This document shows positions 5,621-6,115 of a stretch of DNA of 6,115 nt, in pieces. The notes under the pieces were generated by a model, which worked only from the letters and a program-made list of their open reading frames with translations, ran no database searches and was not told where the DNA came from. The translations under genes were made by a program, and so were the position numbers. Source of the DNA: Actinomycetes bacterium (lineage in GTDB: Bacteria; Actinomycetota; Actinomycetes; Actinomycetales; Microbacteriaceae); contig JAEWKY010000314.1 of the NCBI GenBank assembly GCA_023457615.1, positions 1 through 6,115 on the forward strand, given 5' to 3'. Within the stretch, counting starts at the first letter, position 1; the number at the start of each line of letters is the position of its first letter.

Positions 5621-6115
5621 TCACGATCCGGTGGTGGCGTCGAGGCCGGCCTTCGTCGAGCAGAACGGCTGGGCGTAGAACAGCTGGAAGCTGCGGTACG
5701 CGCCCTGCACCGTCCGCACGAACCGGTCGGAGAACTCGTCCTTCGGCCGGTCCCCCATGAAGGCCAGGATGGCGTCGCAGCGCCGCTCGTCGCCCACCGC
5801 GGAGAGATCGCCGAGAGCGACCTCGGCGTGCAACGTGTCGACGAGCACCGTGCCGGCCTGGACCCGGTTGACCTGAGCGCTCACGACGTTGGCGGGCAGC
5901 GACGTGGCGATCACCGCGACGGCGAGGACGGCGACGGCGACGGCCGCGATCGCGCCGGCGATTCGCCGTCGCCGGGTCCAGGCCAGCACGAGCGCCGCCG
6001 CGAGGGCGAACGCGAGCGCGGTCCAGACCACGACGCCCGAGCGGTACGCCATCGCCCCGGAGGTCAGCGACTCGACCGCACGCTGGCTGATGCCGGTGAT
6101 CGCCGTCGCGCCGAG
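5621..6115 (-). CDS. Tandem paralog of the neighbouring membrane protein (C-terminal part; 5' end beyond window)
   Basis: The frame is open from the right edge to the TGA at 5621-5623, giving 164 visible residues. An internal ATG at 6052 is not the start: homology to the neighbour continues upstream of it (GATAITGIS here against GAAVITGIS in the neighbour, and AYRSGVVVWTA against SYRSGVIIWTA). Visible parts are the end of one helix, two further membrane helices, and a soluble tail with VALGDL, RRCD and a final FCST. The neighbour has VALGDL, RRCD and YCST at matching positions. The visible length is almost equal to the corresponding part of the neighbour (about 164 residues), so the two are colinear. 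Sequence identity is low apart from these blocks, so the duplication is old or the pair have diverged in specificity. Function is unknown; any GT-C-like role is inferred through the neighbour, because the loop that would carry the acidic motif lies outside the window. Confidence 0.9.
   Translation of the reverse strand, partial: LGATAITGISQRAVESLTSGAMAYRSGVVVWTALAFALAAALVLAWTRRRRIAGAIAAVAVAVLAVAVIATSLPANVVSAQVNRVQAGTVLVDTLHAEVALGDLSAVGDERRCDAILAFMGDRPKDEFSDRFVRTVQGAYRSFQLFYAQPFCSTKAGLDATTGS

Noticed and set aside
6050..6052. ATG at 6052 as the start of the partial paralog
   Set aside because: Homology with the neighbouring paralog continues upstream of this codon to the window edge, so the ATG is internal.
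1..6115. Mobile element, CRISPR, tRNA or rRNA, toxin-antitoxin or defence system
   Set aside because: I found no transposase, terminal inverted repeats with target duplication, regularly spaced repeat array, tRNA-like fold or defence-protein motif. Base composition looks uniform across the window.

Overview
The window is very GC-rich DNA with strong G/C bias at third codon positions, GTG starts and TAnnnT-type -10 candidates. This points to a high-GC actinobacterium, possibly of the Microbacteriaceae; the family level is an inference from style, not from a marker gene. There are four protein-coding genes, two of them cut by the window edges, and they look like part of a cell-surface polysaccharide or glycopolymer locus. 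I see no RNA genes, CRISPR array, insertion sequence or attachment site.

Layout. (1) Positions 1-2435, minus strand: a large membrane-anchored glycosyltransferase whose 3' end lies beyond the left edge. It has two N-terminal membrane helices, a helical middle, a GT2 catalytic domain, and a long C-terminal part that looks GT-B/Rossmann-like. (2) 2436-2609: a divergent control region with two tandem near-identical 14-15 bp palindromes exactly 20 bp apart. They straddle the -35 box of a candidate promoter for the glycosyltransferase. (3) 2610-3863, plus strand: a complete nucleotide-sugar 6-dehydrogenase with all catalytic motifs, closest in motif style to the UDP-GlcNAc (WbpA-like) subgroup. 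(4) 3868-5535, minus strand, convergent with the dehydrogenase across a 4-bp gap: a 555-residue polytopic membrane protein of unknown family. It has a GT-C-like Asp-Asp motif in its first outside loop and a C-terminal soluble domain with two cysteines. (5) 5621-6115, minus strand, running off the right edge: the C-terminal 164 residues of a tandem paralog of gene 4.

How they may work together (inference). The dehydrogenase would supply a UDP-uronic acid, possibly UDP-GlcNAcA. The GT2 protein would transfer sugars to a lipid-linked or membrane-proximal acceptor at the cytoplasmic face. The paralogous multi-spanning proteins could act on lipid-linked sugars or glycan at the outer face. The two polytopic proteins share an uncharacterised extracytoplasmic C-terminal domain and are the least explained part of the window. 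All long open frames antisense to these four genes are explained by high-GC codon bias.
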